Below are positions 38,312 through 46,683 of a stretch of 64,000 bases of DNA, in pieces. How positions within the stretch are numbered: position 1 is the stretch's first letter; the number at the start of each line of letters is the position of its first letter. The notes under the pieces were generated by a model. That model was not told where the DNA came from. It was given only the letters and a program-made list of their open reading frames with translations, and did not search any database. Source of the stretch: Streptosporangium lutulentum (GTDB taxonomy: Bacteria > Actinomycetota > Actinomycetes > Streptosporangiales > Streptosporangiaceae); the NCBI RefSeq assembly GCF_030811455.1, contig NZ_JAUSQU010000001.1:1-64000 (forward strand), given 5' to 3'. Position numbers and translations under genes: made by a program.

Positions 38312-38686
38312 TCAGCTCACGTTGAGCAGGTCAACGACGAAGATGAGGGTCTCGCCCGGCTTGATGGCGGCACCCGCGCCGCGGTTGCCGTAACCGAGGT
38401 GGGCCGGGATGGTGAGGCGGCGGCGTCCGCCGACCTTCATGCCCGCGACGCCCTGGTCCCAGCCCGCGATGACCCGGCCGCCGCCCAGCGGGAACTGGAA
38501 GGCGTCGCCGCGGTTCCATGACGAGTCGAACTCCTCGCCGGTGGAGAAGGCCACGCCGACGTAGTGCACGCTGACCTGGTGACCCGGCTTGGCCTCCGGC
38601 CCGTCTCCTTCGACGATGTCGACGATCTGCAGATCCTTGGGAGGGTTGCCCTCCGGGAAGTCGATCTCCGGCTTCTCCAGTTCCAC
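38312..38686 (-). CDS. FKBP-type peptidyl-prolyl cis-trans isomerase
   Basis: 124 residues from GTG 38686 with AAGGAG six bases upstream. A single FKBP domain: GDGPEAKPGHQVSVHYVGV, FDSSWNRGDAFQFPLGGGRVI, GWDQGVAGMKVGGRRRLTIP and LIFVVDLLNVS. Active-site residues of the FK506-binding pocket (Tyr, Phe, Asp, Trp positions) look conserved. No signal peptide, so it is a cytoplasmic folding catalyst. It stands alone, with its own promoter, divergent from the SDR gene. Confidence 0.93.
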   Translation of the reverse strand: MELEKPEIDFPEGNPPKDLQIVDIVEGDGPEAKPGHQVSVHYVGVAFSTGEEFDSSWNRGDAFQFPLGGGRVIAGWDQGVAGMKVGGRRRLTIPAHLGYGNRGAGAAIKPGETLIFVVDLLNVS

Positions 38687-38837
38687 GTGGTTCTCCTTGG
38701 TTGGATGCGCGCCGGCCGCTTTCCGACCGGCCGAATGACTCTACGTGGTCCCGAGGCAGTGTGAGAGACAACGGGACGAGGCGGCCCTCACGTCGTACGC
38801 TCGGAAAGACCACTCGGGGAGACCGACTGGAGGCGCG

Positions 38838-39608
38838 ATGCGCAAGCCGTACACCCCGGAGGAGATCCTCCTCACGGGGAAGGTCGCCGTCGTCACGGGG
38901 GCCGCGCGAGGGCTGGGACGGGCGATCGCGGAGACCCTGCGGGAGTTCGGCGCCGAGCTGGCGTTGTGTGACAGGGAGACGATCGAGGGGTTCGACACCC
39001 TCACCCTGACCGTCGACGTGCGGGATCCGGCGGCGCTGGAGGTGTTCGCCCAGGCGGTGCGCGAGCGGTTCGGGCGGGTCGACCTGCTGGTCAACAATGC
39101 CGGCGGGACCTTTCACGCGGCATTCGCCGAAACCTCGCCCCGAGGCGAGGAAACGCTGATAGCGGAGAATTTCACTCAGGTCACCGCCATGATCCGGCGA
39201 TTTCTGCCGCTGATGTCCCCGGGCGCGTCGATCGTCAACCTGACCTCCAGCGAGGCGTGCCAGGCGGCACCCGGATTCGCGGTCTACGCGGCGATGAAGG
39301 CGGCCGTGGAAAGTCTGACCCGTTCACTCGCGCTGGAGCTGGCCCCGCGCGGGATCCGGGTGAACGCCATCGCGCCCGACGCGCTGCCCACGGGCGGCGA
39401 GGAGGGCGTGCGGGTGCGCATGCTGGAGGATCCGCTGCCCTTCGAGCCGGTACGGCTCCCGCCGCTCGGCTACCTCGGAGATCCCGCCGAGGCCGGGGCC
39501 GCGACGGTGTTCCTGGCGAGTGAGATGGCTGGATTCATCACCGGGACCACCTTGCACGTGGACGGTGGCATCCACGCCGCAGGTGGCTGGCGACGCGTGG
39601 AGCCCTGA
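38838..39608 (+). CDS. Short-chain dehydrogenase/reductase
   Basis: 256 residues from ATG 38838; GGAGG lies four bases upstream. NAD(P)-binding motif TGAARGLG (20-27), NNAGG, the catalytic Ser (NLTSSEA) and Tyr-x3-Lys (YAAMK) are all present. The C-terminus ITGTTLHVDGGIHAAGGW is classical. The substrate is unknown; such enzymes reduce or oxidise sugars, steroids or acyl groups. Although it precedes the sugar operon, four LacI-type sites and a promoter separate them, so it is probably a different unit. Confidence 0.9.
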   Translation: MRKPYTPEEILLTGKVAVVTGAARGLGRAIAETLREFGAELALCDRETIEGFDTLTLTVDVRDPAALEVFAQAVRERFGRVDLLVNNAGGTFHAAFAETSPRGEETLIAENFTQVTAMIRRFLPLMSPGASIVNLTSSEACQAAPGFAVYAAMKAAVESLTRSLALELAPRGIRVNAIAPDALPTGGEEGVRVRMLEDPLPFEPVRLPPLGYLGDPAEAGAATVFLASEMAGFITGTTLHVDGGIHAAGGWRRVEP

Positions 39609-39620
39609 GGAGAGACGTAG

Positions 39621-39634
39621 GGGAGCGCTCTCTG
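39621..39634. promoter_or_regulatory. LacI/CebR-type operator 3
   Basis: GGGAGCGCTCTCT, core at 39623-39630, directly after the SDR stop. One of four sites in 300 bases upstream of the first sugar operon. Confidence 0.5.
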
Positions 39635-39729
39635 AAAGAGAGATTGGCCGCGTGCGGGGGAGCTGTCAAGGCTCCGTGTCCGGCCTGCGGAACCTGACCG
39701 AAACGCGACCTTAATATGTCTTTTTATCG

Positions 39730-39743
39730 TGGGAGCGCTCCAT
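39730..39743. promoter_or_regulatory. LacI/CebR-type operator 4
   Basis: TGGGAGCGCTCCAT, very close to the published CebR box of Streptomyces (TGGGAGCGCTCCCA). Confidence 0.6.
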
Positions 39744-39800
39744 TGATTCCGCCCTGGAGCTATTAATACCCCTTTGAACTGCGGAAACATTATCTCCCAT

Positions 39801-39816
39801 GGGAGAGCGCTCTCCC
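39801..39816. promoter_or_regulatory. LacI/CebR-type operator 5
   Basis: Perfect 16-bp palindrome GGGAGAGCGCTCTCCC. Confidence 0.7.
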
Positions 39817-39859
39817 GATATGCGGCGCGGGGTAACGGCGATCGTTATCTGGAAGGTCG

Positions 39860-39906
39860 TTGACACGTAACCCGGATGCCATCAATCTGCTCAGGGAGCG
39901 CTCTCT
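39860..39906 (+). promoter_or_regulatory. Promoter and operator 6 of sugar operon A
   Basis: TTGACA (39860-39865), 17-base spacer, CAATCT (39883-39888), then GGGAGCGCTCTC (core 39896-39903) at the expected start site. Same architecture as the GH16 promoter. Confidence 0.7.
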
Positions 39907-39940
39907 TCATGATCACTTATGAGGACCCTAGGAGGGTTCC

Positions 39941-41239
39941 ATGCGTAAGTTACGCCACCGGTTCCTCGTCCCGATGGTCGCCGTTTCCGCCTTGGCCCTG
40001 GGTCTCACCGCCTGTGGCAGCGGCGGTGACGCCCCCGCGAGCGGCGGGGCGGCCTCCCAGCCGGCAGAGAAGATCAAGCTGACCGTCGGGCTCTTCAGCG
40101 ACTTCCACTACGCGCCGCTGTACGAGGAGTTCAAGAAGACCCATCCCAACGTGGAGATCGTGGAGCGCCGTGCGCAGTTCAACGACCACCACACCAACCT
40201 CATCACGCAGCTGACCACCGGCGCGGGGGCCGCGGACGTGGTCGCCATCGAGGGCGGCTACATCGCCGCGTTCACGCCCGTGCCCGACAAGTTCTACAAC
40301 CTCAAGGACTACGGACTGGACAAGCGCGAGAGCGAATACCTCGACTGGAAGTGGAAGCTGGGCGTCTCCAACGACGGCTCCTCGCTCATCGGTCTCGGCA
40401 CCGACGTCGGCGGCCTGGCCATGTGCTACCGCCCCGACCTGTTCGGGAAGGCCGGCCTGCCCACCAACCGTGACGAGGTCTCGGCGCTCTGGCCGACGTG
40501 GGACGCCTACATCGAGACGGGCAAGAAGTTCGTCGCGGCCAAGGTCGAGGGCGCCAAGTTCACCGACGGCCCCGGTGAGCACTTCCGCGCCATGGTCGAG
40601 CAGGCCCCGGTCGGGTTCTACGACGCCCAGTACAACATCGTCGCCGCCACCAACCCCGAGGTGCGCAAGGCGTTCGACATGGGCGTGAAGATGATCAGCG
40701 ACGGTCTCTCGGCCAACCTCGCCGCCTTCTCGCCGCCGTGGAACACCGGAATCGCCAAGGGTACCTTCGCCACCATGGTCTGCCCGGCCTGGAAGACCGG
40801 CACGATCAAGGACCAGAAGCCCGGTGAGGGCACCTGGGACATCGCCGCGGTGCCCGGCGGCGGCGGCAACCAGGGCGGCACCCACCTGGCGCTGCCCAAG
40901 CAGGGCAAGCACCCCAAGGAGGCCGCCGAGCTGATCAACCTGCTGACCAGCAAGGAGAGCCAGGTCACGCTCTTCACGGAGGCCAGCGCGCTGCCCTCGC
41001 TGCCCGCCCTGTACGACGACCCCGCGGTGAAGGACTACGTCAACCCGTACTTCGGCAACGCGCCGATCGGCAAGATCTTCACCGACGCCGCCAAGGCGCT
41101 CAAGCCGCAGCCCGTCGGTCCCAAGGCCGGCGACGTCCTGCAGGCGATCGGCAACGGTCTCCAGCGGGTCGACCAGGGCAAGCAGAACGCGGAGGAAGCC
41201 TGGGCGCAGGCGCTCAAGGACGTCAGCAGGATCAAGTAG
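39941..41239 (+). CDS. Sugar ABC transporter substrate-binding lipoprotein (operon A)
   Basis: 432 residues from ATG 39941, with AGGAGGG just upstream. Lipobox LGLTACGSG. The family-1 solute-binding fold is visible from IKLTVGLFSDFHYAPLYEEF, GAGAADVVAIEGGYIAAF, the GLGTDVGGLAMCYRPDLF region, CPAWKTGTIKDQ and EAAELINLLTSKESQ. CebE-like and related cellobiose/oligosaccharide binders have this layout. It should deliver a beta-linked oligosaccharide to the two permeases that follow; the beta-glucosidase in the same operon supports this. The exact sugar is inferred. Confidence 0.9.
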   Translation: MRKLRHRFLVPMVAVSALALGLTACGSGGDAPASGGAASQPAEKIKLTVGLFSDFHYAPLYEEFKKTHPNVEIVERRAQFNDHHTNLITQLTTGAGAADVVAIEGGYIAAFTPVPDKFYNLKDYGLDKRESEYLDWKWKLGVSNDGSSLIGLGTDVGGLAMCYRPDLFGKAGLPTNRDEVSALWPTWDAYIETGKKFVAAKVEGAKFTDGPGEHFRAMVEQAPVGFYDAQYNIVAATNPEVRKAFDMGVKMISDGLSANLAAFSPPWNTGIAKGTFATMVCPAWKTGTIKDQKPGEGTWDIAAVPGGGGNQGGTHLALPKQGKHPKEAAELINLLTSKESQVTLFTEASALPSLPALYDDPAVKDYVNPYFGNAPIGKIFTDAAKALKPQPVGPKAGDVLQAIGNGLQRVDQGKQNAEEAWAQALKDVSRIK

Positions 41240-41315
41240 TCGCCCCTCGGCCGGCTGGTCTCGCACCGGTCGGCCACCGGCTTGCCGTCCCGGCGAGCCG
41301 CGCGCCCGTCCGCCT

Positions 41316-41412
41316 CGACGAATCAGCGAATCGACGAATCGGCGAGTCAGTGAATCGACGAGTCAGCGCATCGGCGAGTCAGTGCATCAACGAACCAGCG
41401 AGTCAACGAGTA
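41316..41412. repeat. Octameric repeat array between binding protein and permease genes
   Basis: About twelve contiguous 8-base units of the type CGACGAAT / CAGCGAGT / CGGCGAGT with scattered changes. It fills the transcribed spacer before the permease ribosome-binding site (AAAGGAG near 41417). Weak inverted arms at 41249-41275 precede it. Confidence 0.75.
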
Positions 41413-41428
41413 ACCGAAAGGAGCTGCC

Positions 41429-42397
41429 ATGGCGACTCGGGCACCCGAACGCCTGGCGGCGGTTCCGCCGAACAGGCCGGTGCGACATCGCCGCCTCCGC
41501 CGCCACCTGGTCCACCAGCTCGACGTCAAGGGCTCGCCGTACGCCTACGTGGCCCCGTTCTTCCTGCTCTTCTCCGCCTTCGGGCTGTTCCCCCTGGCCT
41601 ACACCGCCTGGGTGAGCCTGCACGAGTGGACGCTGCTCCGGGACGAGCAGACCTTCATCGGCCTGGAGAACTTCAGGACCCTGCTCGCCGACGACTACTT
41701 CTGGAACGCCACCTTCAACACCCTGTCCATCGGGGTGCTGTCCACCGCCCCGCAGTTGCTGCTGGCCATCTGGCTGGCCCACCTGCTCAACCGGCCGCTG
41801 CGGGCGCAGACCTTCTTCCGCGTCACGCTGCTGCTGCCCAACGTGACCAGTGTGGTCGCGGTGGTGGTCATCTTCAGTCAGCTGTTCGGCCGGGACTTCG
41901 GCATGATCAACTGGGTGATGTCGCTGTTCGGGGTCGAGGGCGTCGCCTGGAACGAGGGGGTGCTGAGCTCCCACGCCGCCATCTCCACCATGATCATGTG
42001 GCGGTGGACGGGATACAACGCCCTGATCTTCCTGGCGGCCATGCAGGCCGTGCCGCGCGAGCTGTACGAGGCGGCCACCATCGACGGCGCGAGCGGGTTC
42101 ACCCAGCTCCGTAAGATCACCATTCCGATGATCAGGCCCACGATCGTCTTCGTCGTCATCACCTCGACGATCGGCGCCATGCAGATCCTCGCGGAGCCGC
42201 TGCTGTTCGGCTCCTACCTCATCACCGGCGGGGTGGACCGGCAGTACCAGACGCTCTCGCTGTTCATCTACGAGAACTTCACCAAGCTCGACTTCGGCTA
42301 CGCCTCGGCCATCTCCTGGATGATGTTCGTCTTCATCGTCCTGGTCGCCGGCGTCAACTACCTGATCACCCGTCGTGGGAAGGGAGGGCTGACGTGA
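41429..42397 (+). CDS. Sugar ABC transporter permease, MalF/CebF type (operon A)
   Basis: 322 residues from ATG 41429, AAAGGAG upstream. Six membrane segments (first YAYVAPFFLLFSAFGLFPLA) and the EAA loop ELYEAATIDGASGFTQLRKI, which contacts the ATPase. The C-terminus ends with a positive tail, RRGKGGLT. Pairs with the following permease, whose GTG overlaps this stop (GTGA). Imports the ligand of the preceding lipoprotein. Confidence 0.93.
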   Translation: MATRAPERLAAVPPNRPVRHRRLRRHLVHQLDVKGSPYAYVAPFFLLFSAFGLFPLAYTAWVSLHEWTLLRDEQTFIGLENFRTLLADDYFWNATFNTLSIGVLSTAPQLLLAIWLAHLLNRPLRAQTFFRVTLLLPNVTSVVAVVVIFSQLFGRDFGMINWVMSLFGVEGVAWNEGVLSSHAAISTMIMWRWTGYNALIFLAAMQAVPRELYEAATIDGASGFTQLRKITIPMIRPTIVFVVITSTIGAMQILAEPLLFGSYLITGGVDRQYQTLSLFIYENFTKLDFGYASAISWMMFVFIVLVAGVNYLITRRGKGGLT

Positions 42398-43281
42398 GCG
42401 CCCCCGCCGCCCCGAGGTCCTCCAAACGCCCGCGTCCCGCCCTCAACGGCTCCACGGCCCGGCGCTCCGAGCTCGCCCGCAGGCTCACCTACCTCACGCT
42501 GACCGCGGTGGCGTTCTTCTCGATGCTGCCGCTCTACTACAGCATCGTGGTGGCCTCCCGCGACAACGCGGCACTGGCGGACGTCCCGCCGCCGCTGGTG
42601 CCCGGCGGCAACTTCTTCGCCAACGTCGCCCGCGTCTTCGACACGGTCCCGTTCGCCATGGCGATGGTCAACTCCGTCCTGGTCTCCGGCTCCGTCGCGA
42701 TCGCGGTGATGTTCTTCTCGACGCTGGCCGGGTTCGCCTTCGCCAAGCTGCGCTTCCGCGGTCGCAACGCCCTGCTCCTGCTCACCGTCGCGACCATGAT
42801 GGTGCCGACCCAGCTCGGCATCATCCCGCTCTACATGCTGATGGTGAAGCTGGAGTGGACCGGCAGCATGTACGCGCTGATCGTGCCCGCGCTCGTCAAC
42901 GCGTTCGGCGTGTTCTTCATGACCCAGTACCTCTCCCGGGCGCTGCCGACCGAGTTGCTGGAGGCCGGCCGGGTCGACGGCTGCACCACCTGGGGTCTGT
43001 TCTGGCACGTCGTGCTCCCGGCCGCCCGCCCGGCGGCGGCCGTGCTCGGCATGCTCACCTTCATGTCGGTCTGGAACGACTACTTCTGGCCACTGGTCGT
43101 CCTGACCCCGGAGGACCCGACGGTGCAGGTCGCCCTGTCCACCCTGGCCAGCGGATACGTCAACGACTACGTACTGGGCCTGGCGGGCACCACCCTCGGC
43201 ACCCTGCCGCTGGTCCTGGTGTTCGCTCTTCTCGGCAAACAGATCATCGGAGGAATCATGCAAGGAGCTGTAAAGGGATGA
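42394..43281 (+). CDS. Sugar ABC transporter permease, MalG/CebG type (operon A)
   Basis: 295 residues from GTG 42394, overlapping the upstream stop by four bases. Membrane segments begin with LTYLTLTAVAFFSMLPLYY; the EAA loop reads ELLEAGRVDGCTTWGLFWHV and the C-terminus KQIIGGIMQGAVKG is standard for MalG-like proteins. Forms the heterodimeric channel with the CebF-like partner. No ATPase gene follows, so a shared MsiK-type ATPase encoded elsewhere is probably used. Confidence 0.93.
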   Translation: MSAPAAPRSSKRPRPALNGSTARRSELARRLTYLTLTAVAFFSMLPLYYSIVVASRDNAALADVPPPLVPGGNFFANVARVFDTVPFAMAMVNSVLVSGSVAIAVMFFSTLAGFAFAKLRFRGRNALLLLTVATMMVPTQLGIIPLYMLMVKLEWTGSMYALIVPALVNAFGVFFMTQYLSRALPTELLEAGRVDGCTTWGLFWHVVLPAARPAAAVLGMLTFMSVWNDYFWPLVVLTPEDPTVQVALSTLASGYVNDYVLGLAGTTLGTLPLVLVFALLGKQIIGGIMQGAVKG

Positions 43282-44705
43282 CCGTCGTCAGCACACGGGG
43301 GGCCACCCTTACGCAGGGGCGTGCGGACTTCCCCGTCGGTTTCGTCTGGGGCGCCGCCACCGCCTCCTACCAGATCGAGGGCGCGGCCCATGAGGACGGC
43401 CGCGGGCCCTCGATCTGGGACACCTTCTCCGGCACGCCGGGCAAGGTCATCGGGGGAGACACCGGTGACGTGGCCTGTGACCACTACTTCCGCTATGCCG
43501 ACGACGTCCGGCTGATGAGCGACCTGGACCTGGCGGCCTACCGGTTCTCCGTCGCCTGGCCCAGGATCCAGCCGGACGGCACCGGTCCGGCCAACACCCG
43601 CGGCCTGGACTTCTACAGCCGCCTGGTCGACAGGCTGCTGGAAGCGGGGATAACGCCCTACGTCACCCTCTACCACTGGGACCTGCCCCAGGCACTGGAG
43701 GACGCGGGCGGCTGGCCCGAGCGCGACACCGCCTACCGGTTCGCCGACTACGCGCGAATCGTGCACGCGCGCCTGGGAGACCGCGTCCAGCACTGGACCA
43801 CGCTCAACGAACCGTGGGTGGCGGCCTTTCTCGGCTACGGCAACGGGGTGCACGCGCCGGGCAGGAGGGAGCCCGCGGCGGCCTTCCGCGCGGCCCACCA
43901 TCTGCTGCTGGGGCACGGGCTGGCGGCGCGGGCGATACGCGAGGCGGGGGCCGAGGAGATCGGACTGGCCCTCAACCTCTCACCGGTGATCACTCCCGCG
44001 CAGGTGGGCGACCCCGCGGCCGTCCCGTCGCTCCAGGACGCCGAGGCGGTCGGCCGGATCGACACGCTGCTCACCCGGCACTTCCTCGACCCCGCGCTGC
44101 GCGGGGAGTATCCCGTGGAACTGCTCGCGATGATCGAGCGCAACGGAGGTCTGGCCCACATCCGGGACGGTGATCTGGAGATCATCAATCAGCCGATCGA
44201 CGTGATCGGCATCAACTACTACAACCCGTGCGTGGTCGAGTCGGGGCCGGGCCAGGCCGCCGACGCGGCGTGGCCCGGCAGCGAGGACATCCGGTTCTGC
44301 CCGGTCGACGACGTGCCGGCCACCGCGATGGGCTGGCCGATCGTGCCGAACGGGCTCTCCCGCCTGCTGGTACGGCTGGCCGACGACTACCCGGAGGTCG
44401 GCCTGGTCATCACCGAGAACGGCGCGGCCTTCGAGGACGTCGTGGAGGGCGACCGCGTCCACGACACCGGCAGGACCGGCTACCTGGACGGCCATCTGCG
44501 CGCCGTGCACGCCGCGATCGCCGACGGGGCGGACGTCCGGGGATATCTGGTCTGGTCCTTGCTGGATAATTTCGAGTGGGCCTACGGCTACGGGCGTAGA
44601 TTCGGGATCGTGCACGTCGACTTCGACACCCAGCGGCGTCTCTTCAAGGACAGCGCGCTGTGGTACCGCGAGGTCATCAAGCAGAACGGACTGCGGGGGA
44701 ACTGA
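43278..44705 (+). CDS. GH1 beta-glucosidase (operon A)
   Basis: 475 residues from ATG 43278, which overlaps the permease stop (ATGA); the longer frame from 42855 is a shadow. GH1 signature [15 protein letters not shown] near the N-terminus, acid/base Glu178 in TLNEP and nucleophile Glu380 in [24 protein letters not shown] near the C-terminus holds the aglycone/glucose contacts. No signal peptide: it hydrolyses imported beta-glucosides inside the cell. Its position directly after the permeases and before a LacI gene mirrors cebEFG-bglC of Streptomyces, but the operator set also covers a laminarinase, so laminari-oligosaccharides are a plausible substrate. Confidence 0.94.
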   Translation: MTVVSTRGATLTQGRADFPVGFVWGAATASYQIEGAAHEDGRGPSIWDTFSGTPGKVIGGDTGDVACDHYFRYADDVRLMSDLDLAAYRFSVAWPRIQPDGTGPANTRGLDFYSRLVDRLLEAGITPYVTLYHWDLPQALEDAGGWPERDTAYRFADYARIVHARLGDRVQHWTTLNEPWVAAFLGYGNGVHAPGRREPAAAFRAAHHLLLGHGLAARAIREAGAEEIGLALNLSPVITPAQVGDPAAVPSLQDAEAVGRIDTLLTRHFLDPALRGEYPVELLAMIERNGGLAHIRDGDLEIINQPIDVIGINYYNPCVVESGPGQAADAAWPGSEDIRFCPVDDVPATAMGWPIVPNGLSRLLVRLADDYPEVGLVITENGAAFEDVVEGDRVHDTGRTGYLDGHLRAVHAAIADGADVRGYLVWSLLDNFEWAYGYGRRFGIVHVDFDTQRRLFKDSALWYREVIKQNGLRGN

Positions 44706-45701
44706 ATGAGACGCCCTACCTTGGAGGCGGTCGCGGCCCGGGCCGGGGTCTCCCGCTCGACCGTCTCCAGGGTCGTGAACGGCCAGACCACGGTCACCTC
44801 GGACATCCGTGACCTGGTCATGCGCGCCGTGAACGAACTGGGCTACGTCCCCAACGGCGCCGCCAGGAATCTCGCCACCCAGCGCACCAACTCCGTCGCG
44901 CTGGTCGTCTCCGAGTCCCCGCACCGGGTGTTCTCCGACGATCCGATGTTCTCCACGGTCATCCGCTCGGCCAGCATCGAGCTGGAGGCCGTCAACAAGC
45001 AGGTCGTGCTGCTGCTGGCCGGATCGCCGGAGAGCCACGCCCGCGTGGAGAACTACGTCGCGGGCGGCCACGTGGACGGTGTCATGCTCGTGTCGAGCCA
45101 CGGCGCCGACCCCCTGCCCGTCGCGCTGACCCGGCTGCGCGTCCCGGTCATCTCCTACGGCAGGCCCGCGGTGCCGGTGACCATGCCGTACGTCGACACC
45201 GACCACGTCAACGGCGCCGCCACGGCCGTGCGCCATCTGCTGGAGCGGGGGAGGCGGCGGATCGCCACGATCTCCGGGCCGCTGGACATGATCGGCGGCC
45301 AGGACCGCCTGGCCGGATACCGCGAGGTGCTCCACGACTCCGACCGCCGCTCGATCATCGCGGTCGGCGACTTCACCCGCGAGTCCGGCGCGGTCGCGAT
45401 GCGGCAGCTGCTCGCCGACGACCCCGAGATCGACGCGGTGTTCGCCGCCAACGACCTGATGGCGATCGGCGCCATGCACGCGCTCCGCCAGGCGGGCCGC
45501 CGGATCCCGGACGACATCGCCGTCGTCGGCTACGACGACATAGAGGCCGCCCGCTACACCGACCCGCCGCTGACCACCATTCACAACCCGCACCAGGAGC
45601 AGGCCGCGGCCATGGTCCGGCTGCTGCTCGGCCTCCTGGACGGCGAGCAGGTCGAACCGGTGATCATGCCCACGGAGCTTGTCGTCAGGACGTCCTCGTA
45701 G
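44706..45701 (+). CDS. LacI-family transcriptional regulator A
   Basis: 331 residues, ATG 44706 directly after the GH1 stop. N-terminal helix-turn-helix [20 protein letters not shown] with hinge LGYVPNGAARNLATQR; periplasmic-binding-protein-like effector domain to the end (AVFAANDLMAIGAMHAL; DIAVVGYDDIEAARYTDPPL). It should repress its own operon by binding the GAGCGCTC palindromes until a sugar releases it. Most residues match regulator B by eye, including the DNA-reading helix region, so both may recognise the same sites. Its last 17 bases overlap regulator B's gene tail to tail. Confidence 0.94.
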   Translation: MRRPTLEAVAARAGVSRSTVSRVVNGQTTVTSDIRDLVMRAVNELGYVPNGAARNLATQRTNSVALVVSESPHRVFSDDPMFSTVIRSASIELEAVNKQVVLLLAGSPESHARVENYVAGGHVDGVMLVSSHGADPLPVALTRLRVPVISYGRPAVPVTMPYVDTDHVNGAATAVRHLLERGRRRIATISGPLDMIGGQDRLAGYREVLHDSDRRSIIAVGDFTRESGAVAMRQLLADDPEIDAVFAANDLMAIGAMHALRQAGRRIPDDIAVVGYDDIEAARYTDPPLTTIHNPHQEQAAAMVRLLLGLLDGEQVEPVIMPTELVVRTSS

Positions 45702-46683
45702 ACTCCCGCACCACCAGCTCGGTGGGGAGGACGAGCTGTGCCTGCTCCTCCAGGCCCAGCACCATGCGCGCGAGCCGCCGGCCCATCTCGACGGTCGACT
45801 GCCTGACCGTGGTCAGGGGCGGTTCGGCGTAGGCCGCGGCCGGGATGTCGTCGAAGCCGACGACGGCCACGTCGTCCGGAACCCGGCGCCCCGTACCCCG
45901 CAGGGTCCGCAGCGCTCCCAGCGCCATCAGGTCGTTGGCCACGAACACCGCGTCGATCTCGGGGTCGTCGGCGAGCAACTGCCGCATCGCGATCACCCCG
46001 GACTCGCGGGTGAAGTCGCCGACCGCGATGATCGAGCGGCGGTCGGAGTCGCGCAGGGTGTCGCGGTAGCCGTTGAGCCGGTCGATCCCGGCGATCATGT
46101 CCTGCGGTCCGGCGATGGTCGCGATCCGGCGGCGTCCCTGCTCCATCAGATGCGCGACGGCGCGCTCGGCGCCCCCCGAGTTGTCCATGTCCACGTACGG
46201 GAGGTTGCTGGGCGTGCCCGGGCGGCCGCTGCAGACCACCGGGACGCCGCGCCGGGTCAGGATCGCCGGCAGCGGATCGGCGCCGTGCATCGACGCGATG
46301 ATCACGCCGTCCACGTGCCCGTTGGTGGCGTAGCGCTCGACCCGCTGGTAGCCGCCCTCCGCTCCGGTGAGCATCAGCACGAGCTGCTTGTCGGCCTGTT
46401 CGATCTCCATGCTGACCCCTCGGATGATCCCGGCGAAGGTCGGGTCGTCGGAGAAGACGCGGGTCGCGGGCTCGGGGAAGACCAGGGCGATCGAGTCGGC
46501 CCGCTGGGTGACCAGGCTGCGCGCCGCCTGGTTGGGGACGTAGCCCAGTTCTTCCACGGCGCGATTCACCGCCTCGCGGATCTGCGGGGCCACGCGGGTC
46601 GAGCCGTTGATCACGCGGGAGGCGGTCGCCCGGGACACTCCTGCCCGGGCGGCCACTTTCTCCAGGGTCGGACGGGCCCTCAC
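45685..46683 (-). CDS. LacI-family transcriptional regulator B
   Basis: 332 residues from GTG 46683, overlapping the stop of the GH1 gene as GTGA; the frame up to 46800 is a shadow. Helix-turn-helix [20 protein letters not shown], hinge [16 protein letters not shown] and effector domain ([36 protein letters not shown]). Clear paralogue of regulator A. It is cotranscribed with the GH1 gene at 46680, under the operator at 48092, so it likely autoregulates. Confidence 0.94.
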   Translation of the reverse strand: MRARPTLEKVAARAGVSRATASRVINGSTRVAPQIREAVNRAVEELGYVPNQAARSLVTQRADSIALVFPEPATRVFSDDPTFAGIIRGVSMEIEQADKQLVLMLTGAEGGYQRVERYATNGHVDGVIIASMHGADPLPAILTRRGVPVVCSGRPGTPSNLPYVDMDNSGGAERAVAHLMEQGRRRIATIAGPQDMIAGIDRLNGYRDTLRDSDRRSIIAVGDFTRESGVIAMRQLLADDPEIDAVFVANDLMALGALRTLRGTGRRVPDDVAVVGFDDIPAAAYAEPPLTTVRQSTVEMGRRLARMVLGLEEQAQLVLPTELVVRESTRTS

